A stretch of 64,000 nt of DNA, taken from Thermoproteota archaeon (lineage in GTDB: Archaea > Korarchaeota > Korarchaeia > Korarchaeales > Korarchaeaceae). Of the stretch, positions 57,042 through 64,000 are shown piece after piece (positions within the stretch are counted from its first letter, which is position 1; each line of letters starts with the position of its first letter). The translations under genes were made by a program, and so were the position numbers. The stretch lies in assembly GCA_027491915.1 (NCBI GenBank), contig JAOZGC010000001.1, positions 62,001-126,000 on the forward strand, in the 5' to 3' direction. The notes under the pieces are model-generated. The model saw nothing but the letters and a program-made list of their open reading frames with translations, ran no database searches and was not told the origin of the DNA.

Positions 57042-57206
57042 ATGCCCAGGAGGAAGAAGGGGCAGAACTACATGCCCATGTCGACGGCCGGGCTCCTCTC
57101 CTTCTCTCAGGAGTACAGCGGCGGTCTCAGGGTCCCTAAGTGGTTTCCGGTCGTCTTCAGCGCCGCGTGCGTCGCGGCCATAATCGCGCTGAACATCCTG
57201 TGGTGA
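57042..57206 (+). CDS. Preprotein translocase subunit Sec61 beta
   Basis: This 54-residue tail-anchored protein has a basic N-terminus (MPRRKKGQNYMPMSTAGLLSF). The motif FSQEYSGGLRVPKWFPVVFSA is followed by one transmembrane helix, AACVAAIIALNILW. This is the archaeal Sec61 beta/SecG pattern, a non-essential subunit of the SecYE channel. The ATG at 57042 was chosen over open frame further upstream because the family starts with a short basic segment. It leads a tightly spaced run with MazG-like, PRTase, GlyRS and DHH genes. Confidence 0.92.
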   Translation: MPRRKKGQNYMPMSTAGLLSFSQEYSGGLRVPKWFPVVFSAACVAAIIALNILW

Positions 57207-57213
57207 TAGGGGA

Positions 57214-57540
57214 TTGGACCTGTCGGAAGCTCAGCGGCTCATGCGCGAGATCTACGGGAGGAGGGACCGCGAGAGGGGGGCCGCCCTCACCGCCCTCCAC
57301 CTGGTCGAGGAGGTCGGCGAGCTCTTCGAGGCGGTCAGGACCGGCGGCGCGGTCGAGGTGGAGGAGGAGCTGGCCGACGTCTTGGCCTGGCTCCTCAGCC
57401 TGTCGGACCTCCTGGGGGTAGACATGGATTCGGCCTTCGAGGACAGGTACGGATCGGGGTGCCCCAAGTGCGGGCGCTCCCCCTGCGCCTGCCCCCCTCT
57501 CCCGACCGGGAGGTGGTCTCCCTGGACGTCGGTTTCCTGA
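57214..57540 (+). CDS. MazG-like nucleotide pyrophosphohydrolase with C-terminal zinc knuckle
   Basis: This 108-residue all-alpha NTP pyrophosphohydrolase has the MazG metal motifs HLVEEVGELFEAVRTG and EEELADVLAWLLSLSDLLGVD. A short Cys-rich element SGCPKCGRSPCACP near residue 82 likely binds zinc and is seen in several archaeal members. It should hydrolyse non-canonical NTPs or dCTP-like nucleotides. The TTG start lies 7 nt after the sec61-beta stop. Its tail overlaps the following PRTase gene by 28 nt, so the last ~10 residues are shaped by that overlap. Confidence 0.88.
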   Translation: MDLSEAQRLMREIYGRRDRERGAALTALHLVEEVGELFEAVRTGGAVEVEEELADVLAWLLSLSDLLGVDMDSAFEDRYGSGCPKCGRSPCACPPLPTGRWSPWTSVS

Positions 57541-58097
57541 CGGTCCGCCCCGAGGACCTGGTCCCCCTCTCCATGGAGCTGGCCTCCAAGGTGAGGGACT
57601 CGGGCTTCAGGCCAGACGCTATGGTGGCCATACACAGGGGGGGAATGATAGTGGCGAGGTTCCTGAGCGACTACCTGGACGTCAGGGACATAAGGGCCAT
57701 CAGGGTGGAGCACTACTCCGGGGTAGGTAGGAGGGGGGGAGTCAGGATAGCGGAGCCCCTGCCGACCAGCCTAGGCGGGAAGTCCGTCCTCCTGGTGGAC
57801 GACGTGGCCGACACGGGCGACTCCCTGGAAGTGGCCAGGGAGCACATAATCTCCAGGGGGGCCAGGGAGGTCAGGATAGCCACCATGCACTACAAGCCGT
57901 GGTCCAGGGTGGTGCCCGACTACTACGTGGTCGAGACCACCGACTGGGTCGTCTACTGCTGGGAGTACGCTGAGACCGCCAGGTCCCTCATGGAGATACT
58001 CACGGCGGAGGGCAAGAGCAGGGAGGAGGCCATAGGGATCATAACAAACGACGCCGGAGTCCCGGAAGAGGTCCTGAGGTGGGTGGGGATCCTTTGA
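57513..58097 (+). CDS. Phosphoribosyltransferase
   Basis: This protein of about 194 residues is a type I PRTase: DAMVAIHRGGMIVARFLSDYL, then the PRPP motif VLLVDDVADTGDSLEVA, and a hood with YYVVETTDWVVYCWEYAE. Archaeal relatives are annotated as purine or xanthine-guanine PRTases, but the base is not readable here. The frame extends upstream into mazG. The GTG at 57513 is the last canonical start. GGAGGTG lies exactly 6 nt before a CTG at 57522, where MDVGFLTVRPEDL would align well with the family's usual start. Confidence 0.9.
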   Translation: MVSLDVGFLTVRPEDLVPLSMELASKVRDSGFRPDAMVAIHRGGMIVARFLSDYLDVRDIRAIRVEHYSGVGRRGGVRIAEPLPTSLGGKSVLLVDDVADTGDSLEVAREHIISRGAREVRIATMHYKPWSRVVPDYYVVETTDWVVYCWEYAETARSLMEILTAEGKSREEAIGIITNDAGVPEEVLRWVGIL

Positions 58098-59614
58098 CGG
58101 GACCCGGGGCCTCCGCGTTCAACGAGGTCGTGGCCCTGGCCGCCAGGAGGGGTTTCTTCTGGCCCTCCTCCAGGGACCTGTACTCGGACGCTCCGGCCGG
58201 CTTCTGGGTCTACGGCCCCCTGGGCCTCAGGGTGAAGAACAAGATAATCGACATGTGGAGGAGGAGGATACTGGCCAGGGAGGGGGCCCAGGAGATAGAG
58301 ACCCCGAGCGTACTCCCGCTGAAGGTATTCGAGGCATCCGGCCACCTGGAACACTTCTTCGACAGGCTGGTCGAGTGCGGGAGGTGCCACTCGAGGCTCA
58401 GGGCGGACAAGCTCTTGGAGGAGGCCACGGGATCCCAGATCTCCCTCGAAGGACTGTCCGACGAGGAGCTGCACGACCTGCTGGTGGGGCGCGGCGTCAG
58501 GTGCCCCGTGTGCGGGGCGTCCGAGTGGACGGGGATAAGGAGGTTCAACCTCATGTTCACGCTGGCCGTCGGGGCGGAGGCGGAGTCGCCCAACGCGGCC
58601 CTCAGGCCGGAGACCACCCAGGGCAGCGTGGTCGAGTTCAAGAGGACCTTCACGGTGTCCAGGGGGAAGCTCCCCTTCGTGATGGCCCAGGTCGGCCGGG
58701 TCTACAGGAACGAGATCTCCCCCAGGAGGGCCCTCCTGAGGATGAGGGAGTTCCAGCAGCTCGAGGTCCACGTCTTCTTCGACCCGGAGGACACCTCCGC
58801 CTACGAGTCCAAGCTGGCCGAGTTCTCCGGGTACAGGCTCAGGTTCCTCAGGGGGGAGGACAGGGAGACCGGGGAGATAACGGAGATGACCGTGGAGGAG
58901 GCCCTCTCGTCCGGGTACACCGTCAACCCGCTGATAACCTACTGGCTGGCCCTCTATCAGAGGTTCTTCGAGGAACTGGGATTCCCGAGGGACAGGCTGA
59001 GGTACAGGGAGCTCCTGGAGGGGGAGAAGGCTCACTACGCCCTGGTCCACTGGGACCTGGAGGTCTACACCGAGGACCTCGGGTGGGTCGAGCTGGTCAA
59101 CAACGCCTACAGGACGGACTACGACCTCTCCGGGCACTCCAGGGTCAGCGGAGTAGACCTGAGCGTGGACACCCCGAGGGGGAAGGTGCTGCCCCACCTG
59201 TACGAGCCCTCCATAGGAATAGACAGGGTGATCCTGCACCTCCTCCTCCTGTCCTACAGGAGGGACGAGCGGAGGGTGTGGCTCGCCCTCCCCAGGGAGC
59301 TGGCCCCCTACGACGTCGCGGTCTTCCCCCTAGTCAAGAAGGACGGGCTGCCTGAGAGGGCCGTCGAGGTGGCCCGCCGACTCTCCCGGGAGTTCGCCGT
59401 GTTCTACGACGACAAGGGATCGATAGGGAAGAGGTACAGGAGGATGGACGAGGTGGGGACCCCGGCCTGCGTCACCGTTGACCACCGGACCCTGGAAGAT
59501 TCGACCGTGACCATCAGGGACAGGGACACCATGGAGCAGGTCAGGGTCCCGGAGGAGCGCCTCGCGGACTCCCTACGCAGGTTCCTGTCCGGGGCAGATC
59601 TGCGAGAGGCGTGA
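58094..59614 (+). CDS. glyS: Glycyl-tRNA synthetase
   Basis: This 506-residue class II synthetase charges tRNA-Gly. The N-terminal AARRGFFWPSSRDLYSDAPAGFWVYGPLG is the family start. VECGRCHSR and RCPVCGASEW give a zinc-binding pair of CxxC. Motif 2 is in YRNEISPRRALLRMREFQQLEVHVF. GAEAESPNAALRPETTQGSV forms the glycine pocket. Motif 3 is EPSIGIDRVILHLLL, followed by an anticodon-binding domain. The TTG at 58094 overlaps the previous stop as TTGA with GGTGGGG upstream, and is preferred to the GTG at 58079. It is of archaeal/eukaryotic alpha2 type, not the bacterial alpha2beta2 enzyme. Confidence 0.95.
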   Translation: MTGPGASAFNEVVALAARRGFFWPSSRDLYSDAPAGFWVYGPLGLRVKNKIIDMWRRRILAREGAQEIETPSVLPLKVFEASGHLEHFFDRLVECGRCHSRLRADKLLEEATGSQISLEGLSDEELHDLLVGRGVRCPVCGASEWTGIRRFNLMFTLAVGAEAESPNAALRPETTQGSVVEFKRTFTVSRGKLPFVMAQVGRVYRNEISPRRALLRMREFQQLEVHVFFDPEDTSAYESKLAEFSGYRLRFLRGEDRETGEITEMTVEEALSSGYTVNPLITYWLALYQRFFEELGFPRDRLRYRELLEGEKAHYALVHWDLEVYTEDLGWVELVNNAYRTDYDLSGHSRVSGVDLSVDTPRGKVLPHLYEPSIGIDRVILHLLLLSYRRDERRVWLALPRELAPYDVAVFPLVKKDGLPERAVEVARRLSREFAVFYDDKGSIGKRYRRMDEVGTPACVTVDHRTLEDSTVTIRDRDTMEQVRVPEERLADSLRRFLSGADLREA

Positions 59615-60564
59615 GGATGGGACCGGCCGGCAGCGGGAGGAGGGTGGCCGTAGTCCACGGGGACGTCGACGGCATGGTCTGCGCGGCCATCGTCAAGAGG
59701 TGCCTGGGCGGGAACCTGGAGGTGATCTTCTCGGGACCCAGGAGAATAGCCCACACCCTGAGGGAGATCGACGGGCCCGGGGGGGAGCTCATAGTGGCCG
59801 ACATAGGGATAAACGAGGGGACCTGCCCCGGCGTCATCCTGGAGCTCTCCCGCCTCAGGGGGTCCGGGTGGATCCTGGTCTGGGTTGACCACCACATCCC
59901 CCCCGGAGGCTGCTCCGAGCACCTCGGGTCGGTGGCCGACCTGGTGGTGATAAGGAGGGCCCCCAGCGCCGCCTCCCTGCTCCCGGACGTCTTGGGCTGC
60001 GCGGGGGAGGTGGACGACCTGGTCCGCCTGGCCGAAGACGCCGACACCGCCGCCTACTCCCTTCGGGAGGCCAGGCTCCTGAGGGCCGTCTCCGGGATGG
60101 GCCGCCTGAGGTTCAGGGCCGTCGACCAGCTGGCTGAGGCTGGCGGCATCTTCGGGGACCTGCTCGACAGGGCCGAGAGGGGGCTCGCCCGAGAGGAGGC
60201 CCTGATCAGGAAGTGGGCCGCCAGGGCTTCCTTCAGGGTCACCTCGGCCGGTAGGAGGTACGCCCTGGTACTCCTCCCGCGGGGGGGGCCCGGGTCGCTC
60301 ATAGCGCTGGAGCTGAGGTCCACCGGCGTGGCCTTCACCCTGGTGGTGAGGGGAAGCGGCAGCTTCTCCCTCTACTCCGGCGGGGACCGGGAGGTCGACC
60401 TGAGGAAGGTCTGCCGCGAGAGGGGCGGCGGGGGACACCCGTACGCGTGCGGCGGTCCACTCCGGCTGGGACTGATCAAGAGGATCCTGTTCCGCCTCCT
60501 GGGCCCGTGGTACGTCCCGTCGGAGGTCTGGGACCTGGTAGAAGAGGTTGAGGAGGCTTACTGA
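59611..60564 (+). CDS. DHH-family phosphoesterase
   Basis: This 317-residue protein has the DHH motifs VAVVHGDVDGMVCAAIV, ADIGINEG and WVDHHIP, and a C-terminal DHHA1 domain ending GGGGHPYACGG. It probably hydrolyses phosphodiester bonds in short oligonucleotides (nanoRNase or RecJ-like). Archaeal members of this size are annotated as Gan/RecJ-related, but only activity tests could separate the groups. The GTG at 59611 overlaps the GlyRS stop as GTGA; the ATG at 59617 is also possible. It ends before a new promoter. Confidence 0.9.
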   Translation: MRMGPAGSGRRVAVVHGDVDGMVCAAIVKRCLGGNLEVIFSGPRRIAHTLREIDGPGGELIVADIGINEGTCPGVILELSRLRGSGWILVWVDHHIPPGGCSEHLGSVADLVVIRRAPSAASLLPDVLGCAGEVDDLVRLAEDADTAAYSLREARLLRAVSGMGRLRFRAVDQLAEAGGIFGDLLDRAERGLAREEALIRKWAARASFRVTSAGRRYALVLLPRGGPGSLIALELRSTGVAFTLVVRGSGSFSLYSGGDREVDLRKVCRERGGGGHPYACGGPLRLGLIKRILFRLLGPWYVPSEVWDLVEEVEEAY

Positions 60565-60566
60565 CA

Positions 60567-60573
60567 TTTTTTA
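60567..60573 (+). promoter_or_regulatory. TATA box for the aminotransferase operon
   Basis: TTTTTTA is centred 26 nt before the GTG at 60596. Confidence 0.6.
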
Positions 60574-60595
60574 GACAGCAGGACGGCTGCGCCGG

Positions 60596-61732
60596 GTGCG
60601 AGACTTGCACGAGCGGCTCTCCATAAGGGACGTCATGGCCAGGTGTCGGGTCCTGGCCTCGTCCGGTCGTCGGGTCGTCAACGCCCATATAGGGGCGCCC
60701 TCCCACGACCCCCCCGTCGATCCCGCCGACCTGCTCTCCCGCATGGAGGACCTGGCGGCGGAGTACGGGCTGGAGGGCGTCGGCCGCAGGTACACAGACT
60801 TCAGGGGGGTGGAGAGGGTCAGGGAGGCCGCGGCGGACTACGCCCGGAGGTTCTTCGGCAGGTCCGGCGACCCGGATAGGGTGGTGATGACCGCCAGCGG
60901 GGCGCACGCCCTGTTCGTCGTCTTCTCGACCCTCATGGGATCGGAGATACTGGTTCCGAGGCCCGGATTCGCCCTCTACTACCCCCAGATGGAGAGGGCG
61001 GGCGTGGTCCCCAGGTTCTACGATCCGACGGCCGGGGACCTGAGGTCCGAGATACTGGGGGCCCTGGGTCGGTCGACGGGGGCGGTCCTCATCAACTACC
61101 CCCACAACCCGACCGGCCACCAGCCCCCGGCCGGGGAGCTGTCCTCCCTCTGGGAGGACCTGAGGGACAGGGGGGTGATCCTCATCAACGACTTCGTCTA
61201 CCACGAGATATACTACGGGGAGAGACCCCCAGCGGTCGGAGACGTGATACTCGAGTCCTCCTCGAAGAGCCTCGGCCTGCCCGGCATAAGGATCGGGTTC
61301 ATCTACCTCGAGGATCCTAATCTGGCCGTCAGGGTCGGGAGGGCTGTCTACCACACGACGGCCGGAACGGCGGACGTGACCCAGGTGCTGGCGGCGGAGG
61401 AGATGAGGGCGGCCTCCCACGAGTACTTCTCGGCCGTGAGGGCACACTACAGGCCCAAACGAGACGCCCTGGTGTCCGGGCTGAGGGAGCTCGGCTTCGA
61501 GTTCCCGGAACCCCGGGGTGCCTTCTACATATTCGCCAGGCACCCCGCCGTGTCGGACGCCTACGGGCTGGCCGAGAGGCTGCTGGACGAGTCGAGGGAG
61601 GTCTGCGTCGGGGTGGTCCCCGGACCCGAGTTCGGCGGGAGATCTGAGTGGATTAGGCTCAGCTTCGGCTCCCTCACGGATGGGGACGTCGACGCGATGG
61701 TCCGGGAGCTGAGGTCGGAGGTGATCGGGTGA
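60596..61732 (+). CDS. PLP-dependent aminotransferase, class I/II
   Basis: This 378-residue fold-type I enzyme has VGRRYTDFRGVERVREAAADY, the region around SGAHALFVVFS that binds PLP phosphate, NYPHNPTGHQ, the Asp in LINDFVYHEIYY, the Schiff-base lysine in ESSSKSLGLPGIRIGF, and the Arg near the C-terminus (WIRLSFGS). It is likely an aspartate/aromatic-type aminotransferase; the substrate is not readable. A TATA box 26 nt before the GTG indicates a leaderless mRNA. It forms an operon with the SDR gene (overlapping stop/start) and the nitroreductase gene. Confidence 0.94.
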   Translation: MRDLHERLSIRDVMARCRVLASSGRRVVNAHIGAPSHDPPVDPADLLSRMEDLAAEYGLEGVGRRYTDFRGVERVREAAADYARRFFGRSGDPDRVVMTASGAHALFVVFSTLMGSEILVPRPGFALYYPQMERAGVVPRFYDPTAGDLRSEILGALGRSTGAVLINYPHNPTGHQPPAGELSSLWEDLRDRGVILINDFVYHEIYYGERPPAVGDVILESSSKSLGLPGIRIGFIYLEDPNLAVRVGRAVYHTTAGTADVTQVLAAEEMRAASHEYFSAVRAHYRPKRDALVSGLRELGFEFPEPRGAFYIFARHPAVSDAYGLAERLLDESREVCVGVVPGPEFGGRSEWIRLSFGSLTDGDVDAMVRELRSEVIG

Positions 61733-62430
61733 TGGGCGAGATGTCCGGCAGGGTGGGCGTGGTGACCGGCGCCGGGCGCGGCATAGGGAGGGCTATAGCC
61801 GTGAAGCTCTCCTCCATGGGCGCCTCGACGGTCCTCGTCTCCAGAACGGAATCCGAGCTCGAGGAGACGGCGGCCCTGTGCGAGGAGGTTGGGGGGAGGC
61901 CTCAGATACTACCGGGGGATGTGAGAGACCCGTCAACGGCCAAGGAGGCCGTCTCGATGGCCTTGGACTCTGGGGGGATAGACTTCCTGGTGAACAACGC
62001 GGGCGTGGCCCACGTCGGCAGGGTTTGGGAGATCGACCCGGGGCTGGCCGAGGAGATGGTCGAGGTCAACCTGATGGGCGCCTTCTACATGATGAGGGAG
62101 GCGATCCCCCACATGCTGGAGAGGGGCCGGGGGGACGTGGTCAACGTGATATCCCAGCTGGGCAAGTGGACGGCCCCCGGGTGGGGCATGTACTCGGCCT
62201 CCAAGCACGCCCTCGCCGCCCTGACCGCCACCCTGAGGGAGGAGCTGGCCGGGACCGGGGTCAGGGTCGTGGGGGTGTACCCGGGGGCCGTGGACACCCC
62301 CCTGCTCAGGAGGCTGGGCAGGACCAGGCCCGGCATCCTCTCCCCGGACGACGTCGCCGACGCGGTCGCCTTCGTCCTCAGCAGGAGGGCCGGGGTTATG
62401 ATATACGACGTCACCATACTTCCCGGGTGA
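61732..62430 (+). CDS. Short-chain dehydrogenase/reductase
   Basis: This classical SDR of about 232 residues has cofactor motif VVTGAGRGIGRAIAV, DFLVNNAG, the catalytic Ser in VVNVISQLG and YSASKHALAAL with the Tyr-Lys pair, and VYPGAVDTPLL. Arg at the end of the second strand (VSRTESE) suggests NADP. The position between an aminotransferase and a nitroreductase suggests a small metabolic operon, but the substrate cannot be inferred. The ATG at 61732 follows GGTGA by 7 nt; the GTG at 61729 and ATG at 61741 are alternatives. Confidence 0.94.
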   Translation: MGEMSGRVGVVTGAGRGIGRAIAVKLSSMGASTVLVSRTESELEETAALCEEVGGRPQILPGDVRDPSTAKEAVSMALDSGGIDFLVNNAGVAHVGRVWEIDPGLAEEMVEVNLMGAFYMMREAIPHMLERGRGDVVNVISQLGKWTAPGWGMYSASKHALAALTATLREELAGTGVRVVGVYPGAVDTPLLRRLGRTRPGILSPDDVADAVAFVLSRRAGVMIYDVTILPG

Positions 62431-62434
62431 GCGG

Positions 62435-63016
62435 GTGGACCTCTTAGAGGTGCTCGCCAGGAGGAGGTCGGTCAGGTCCTACCTGCCGGATCCCCCGGAC
62501 GAGGGGGACCTGAACCTGATCCTCGAGGCGGCCTCAACCGCCCCGTCGGCAGGCGACCTCCAGGCCTACGTCTGCGTGGTGGTCAGGAGGCGAGAATCCC
62601 TAAGGAGACTGGCCGATGCCTGTTACGGCCAGGATTTCGTCGCCGAGGCGCCGGCGGCGCTGGTGTTCCTGGCGGATCCGGACAGGTCCGCCCGGAGGTA
62701 CGGCAGCAGGGGGAGGAACTTGTACTGCGTTCAGGACGCTACAATAGCCGCGTCCTACGCCCAGCTCGCCGCCGAGGACCTGGGCTACGGGAGCTGCTGG
62801 GTGGGCGCCTTCGACGACCGGTCCGTGCGGGGCGCGGTCGGGGCGGGGAGGGAGCTGATCCCCATAGCCGTGATTCCCCTGGGGAGGCCGGCTGAGATCC
62901 CGGAGGTCACCCCCAGGAGGCCTATCCCGGAGGTGTTCAGGCTGGAGGACGTAGGGACCCCTTTCCCGCATCGACCCGTCAGGAGGGATCTCCTCAGACC
63001 CGCTGCCCGTTTTTAA
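62435..63016 (+). CDS. Nitroreductase-family flavoprotein
   Basis: This 193-residue FMN-dependent oxidoreductase has the N-terminal ARRRSVRSYLPDP typical of the family, AASTAPSAGDLQAYVCVVV binding FMN, VQDATIAASYAQLAAEDLGYGSCWVGAF, and IPIAVIPLGRPAE. It could reduce a nitro or quinone compound or, as in some archaea, be a coenzyme-type reductase. The GTG start is 4 nt after the SDR stop. It closes the operon, with a new TATA box right behind it. Confidence 0.92.
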   Translation: MDLLEVLARRRSVRSYLPDPPDEGDLNLILEAASTAPSAGDLQAYVCVVVRRRESLRRLADACYGQDFVAEAPAALVFLADPDRSARRYGSRGRNLYCVQDATIAASYAQLAAEDLGYGSCWVGAFDDRSVRGAVGAGRELIPIAVIPLGRPAEIPEVTPRRPIPEVFRLEDVGTPFPHRPVRRDLLRPAARF

Positions 63017-63018
63017 TA
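63010..63018 (+). promoter_or_regulatory. TATA box for the small membrane protein gene
   Basis: TTTTTAATA is centred 27 nt before the ATG at 63041 and overlaps the end of the nitroreductase gene. Confidence 0.6.
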
Positions 63019-63040
63019 GAATTCCGCCCCCGGTGATCCC

Positions 63041-63397
63041 ATGCCGACGCCGCCTGCCGCGGGCGCGGTGAGACTCGTCGTGGGATTCTTGATTAACGCG
63101 CTGGTGCTCTGGATTGCCCAGAAGGCCGTCCTGCCGTCTGACAAGGAGAAAGGCCTGCTCTCTGTGGCAGCGCTGGCCCTGCTGGGATCGGTGGTCAGCT
63201 GGTTCCTGTCTGCGGTCATCCCCTTCTGGCTCCTCTACGAGCTGGTCTACCTGGCGGTCTGGATCTGGATGATAGCCAAGTGGTTCGACGTTGGATACGT
63301 CCTGGCGGCCGCCATAGCCTTCGTGGCCTGGCTGGTGCACCTGGCGGTGGGCCTGGTCATAGGCGCCGTGAAGCTGGCGGCGTCCGTGCTGCCGTGA
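63041..63397 (+). CDS. Small integral membrane protein, hypothetical
   Basis: This 118-residue protein has three to four transmembrane helices: residues 10-28 (LVVGFLINALVLWIAQKAV), 38-66 (LLSVAALALLGSVVSWFLSAVIPF), 66-84 (WLLYELVYLAVWIWMIAKW) and 86-115. It has no charged motif suggesting catalysis. No family is recognised. The TATA box 27 nt upstream predicts a leaderless mRNA. It lies 36 nt before the secreted metallophosphoesterase gene and may be cotranscribed. Confidence 0.75.
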   Translation: MPTPPAAGAVRLVVGFLINALVLWIAQKAVLPSDKEKGLLSVAALALLGSVVSWFLSAVIPFWLLYELVYLAVWIWMIAKWFDVGYVLAAAIAFVAWLVHLAVGLVIGAVKLAASVLP

Positions 63398-63433
63398 CCG
63401 AGCGGAAGACGCTTCGCCGGGGAGGTGGTGTTA

Positions 63434-64000
63434 GTGGTGGTCGAGATGGCCTCGGGTTCCCGCGGGGGCCGCCTGCTGGTTGGCCTGGCGGCGGTCCTGG
63501 CTTTCCTGGCGGTAGCCCCCGCGGTTCCGACCCTGTCCGAGGAGCAGGGGTACCCGCCGGGGGAGCCGATATCGGGGATCTACTACCCGAGGATAGTTGC
63601 GCCGGCCATCGTGGCCCCGGGATCGAGCTTCCAGGCGTGGGTGTCCGGGGAGGGGATAACCCCATCCTCGGCCGTCCTCGTGCCGACCTCGCCCCTGGCC
63701 GGGGAGGTGGAGCTCCAGATAGGCGGCGTTGAGAGCCGAGGCGGGCTGACCAGGGTGACGCTGTCCGTGCCGGAGGACGCCGCCCTCGGACTCTACGGCC
63801 TCCGCCTCGAGACCCCCAGCGGGACCCTCTCGGAGCCGAGGTCCGTGGCCGTAGTGAACCAGTCGAAGGGATCCCTCCTGGTGGCCCAGATCACCGACTC
63901 CCACATGTCTTTCCAGGGAATAAGGAGGAGGGCCATAGGAACTTTCCTCAGGTCCCTGCAGGCCGCCGAGGCCATGGGGGCCGACGTGATCCTCCTGACC
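63434..64000 (+). CDS. Partial secreted metallophosphoesterase, cut by the window end
   Basis: The frame runs without a stop to base 64000. A signal peptide (residues about 13-32, LLVGLAAVLAFLAVAPAVP) precedes an Ig-like N-terminal domain (residues about 45-140, RIVAPAIVAPGSSFQAWVS, LGLYGLRLETPSG). LLVAQITDSHMSFQG then begins a calcineurin-like phosphoesterase domain, where the D-x-H of TDSH binds metal, followed by ADVILLT. The remaining metal motifs (GD, GNHE, GHxH) would lie beyond the window. The GTG at 63434 is 6 nt behind GGAGGTG. Confidence 0.82.
   Translation, partial: MVVEMASGSRGGRLLVGLAAVLAFLAVAPAVPTLSEEQGYPPGEPISGIYYPRIVAPAIVAPGSSFQAWVSGEGITPSSAVLVPTSPLAGEVELQIGGVESRGGLTRVTLSVPEDAALGLYGLRLETPSGTLSEPRSVAVVNQSKGSLLVAQITDSHMSFQGIRRRAIGTFLRSLQAAEAMGADVILLT

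Overview
The window is a gene-dense, GC-rich stretch of archaeal chromosome, clearly above 60 % G+C by eye. The archaeal identity rests on gene content: deoxyhypusine synthase, eIF1 (SUI1), Sec61 beta, a one-chain archaeal glycyl-tRNA synthetase, an archaeal ATP-dependent DNA ligase, a PAC2 proteasome chaperone, archaemetzincin, a DUF2070 protein, AlaX, and an intron-containing tRNA-Lys. At least twelve genes have a TATA-like box centred 25-28 nt before the start codon, which points to leaderless mRNAs. Arg is mostly AGG and Ile mostly ATA, as is common in thermophiles. The lineage is probably thermophilic and Thermoproteota- or Korarchaeota-like, but no ribosomal marker is present to settle this. 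No insertion sequence, CRISPR array, prophage or plasmid gene was seen, so this looks like ordinary chromosome.

Layout. 1-9.7 kb holds a membrane-anchored beta-propeller protein cut by the window edge, small proteins, an RNA methyltransferase with an M24 peptidase, an RNase J-like nuclease, a thioredoxin-CcdA fusion and a Yip1 protein. 9.6-18.8 kb holds deoxyhypusine synthase and a complete Dpp/Opp-type ABC importer with a membrane-anchored binding protein and an extra small membrane protein. 18.8-24.2 kb holds a Nudix hydrolase, phosphohexomutase, cis-prenyltransferase, PfkB kinase and a dolichol/phytol-kinase-like protein, several of which fit lipid-carrier and sugar metabolism. 24.1-30.7 kb holds an M20 peptidase, a saccharopine-dehydrogenase-like protein and AlaX, followed by an overlapping SMC-ScpA-ScpB operon with an unusually short SMC.

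30.7-35.4 kb is the most interesting segment. Directly behind scpB lie two large coiled-coil proteins of unknown family and then a divergent tubulin/FtsZ-superfamily (CetZ-like) GTPase. This is a candidate cytoskeletal or chromosome-organising module coupled to condensin.

35.4-47.8 kb holds two orphan ADP-forming acyl-CoA synthetase alpha subunits, a membrane-tethered RidA, eIF1, archaemetzincin, a type-4 uracil-DNA glycosylase, a circularly permuted GTPase, an operon of PAC2 chaperone, Hsp20 and DNA ligase, and three small helical or winged-helix proteins. 47.8-53.5 kb holds large surface proteins and a MacB-like ABC system (ATPase, CARDB-type surface partner, FtsX permease) with a palindrome in its promoter. 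53.5-64 kb holds tRNA-Lys, DUF2070, an Lrp regulator, a beta-CASP nuclease, an operon of Sec61 beta, MazG-like, PRTase, GlyRS and DHH genes, then an aminotransferase, SDR and nitroreductase run, a small membrane protein, and the start of a secreted metallophosphoesterase cut by the window end.

Starts are often GTG or TTG. In three genes the best Shine-Dalgarno sequence points to a CTG. Product names come from motif recognition by eye, without any database search.
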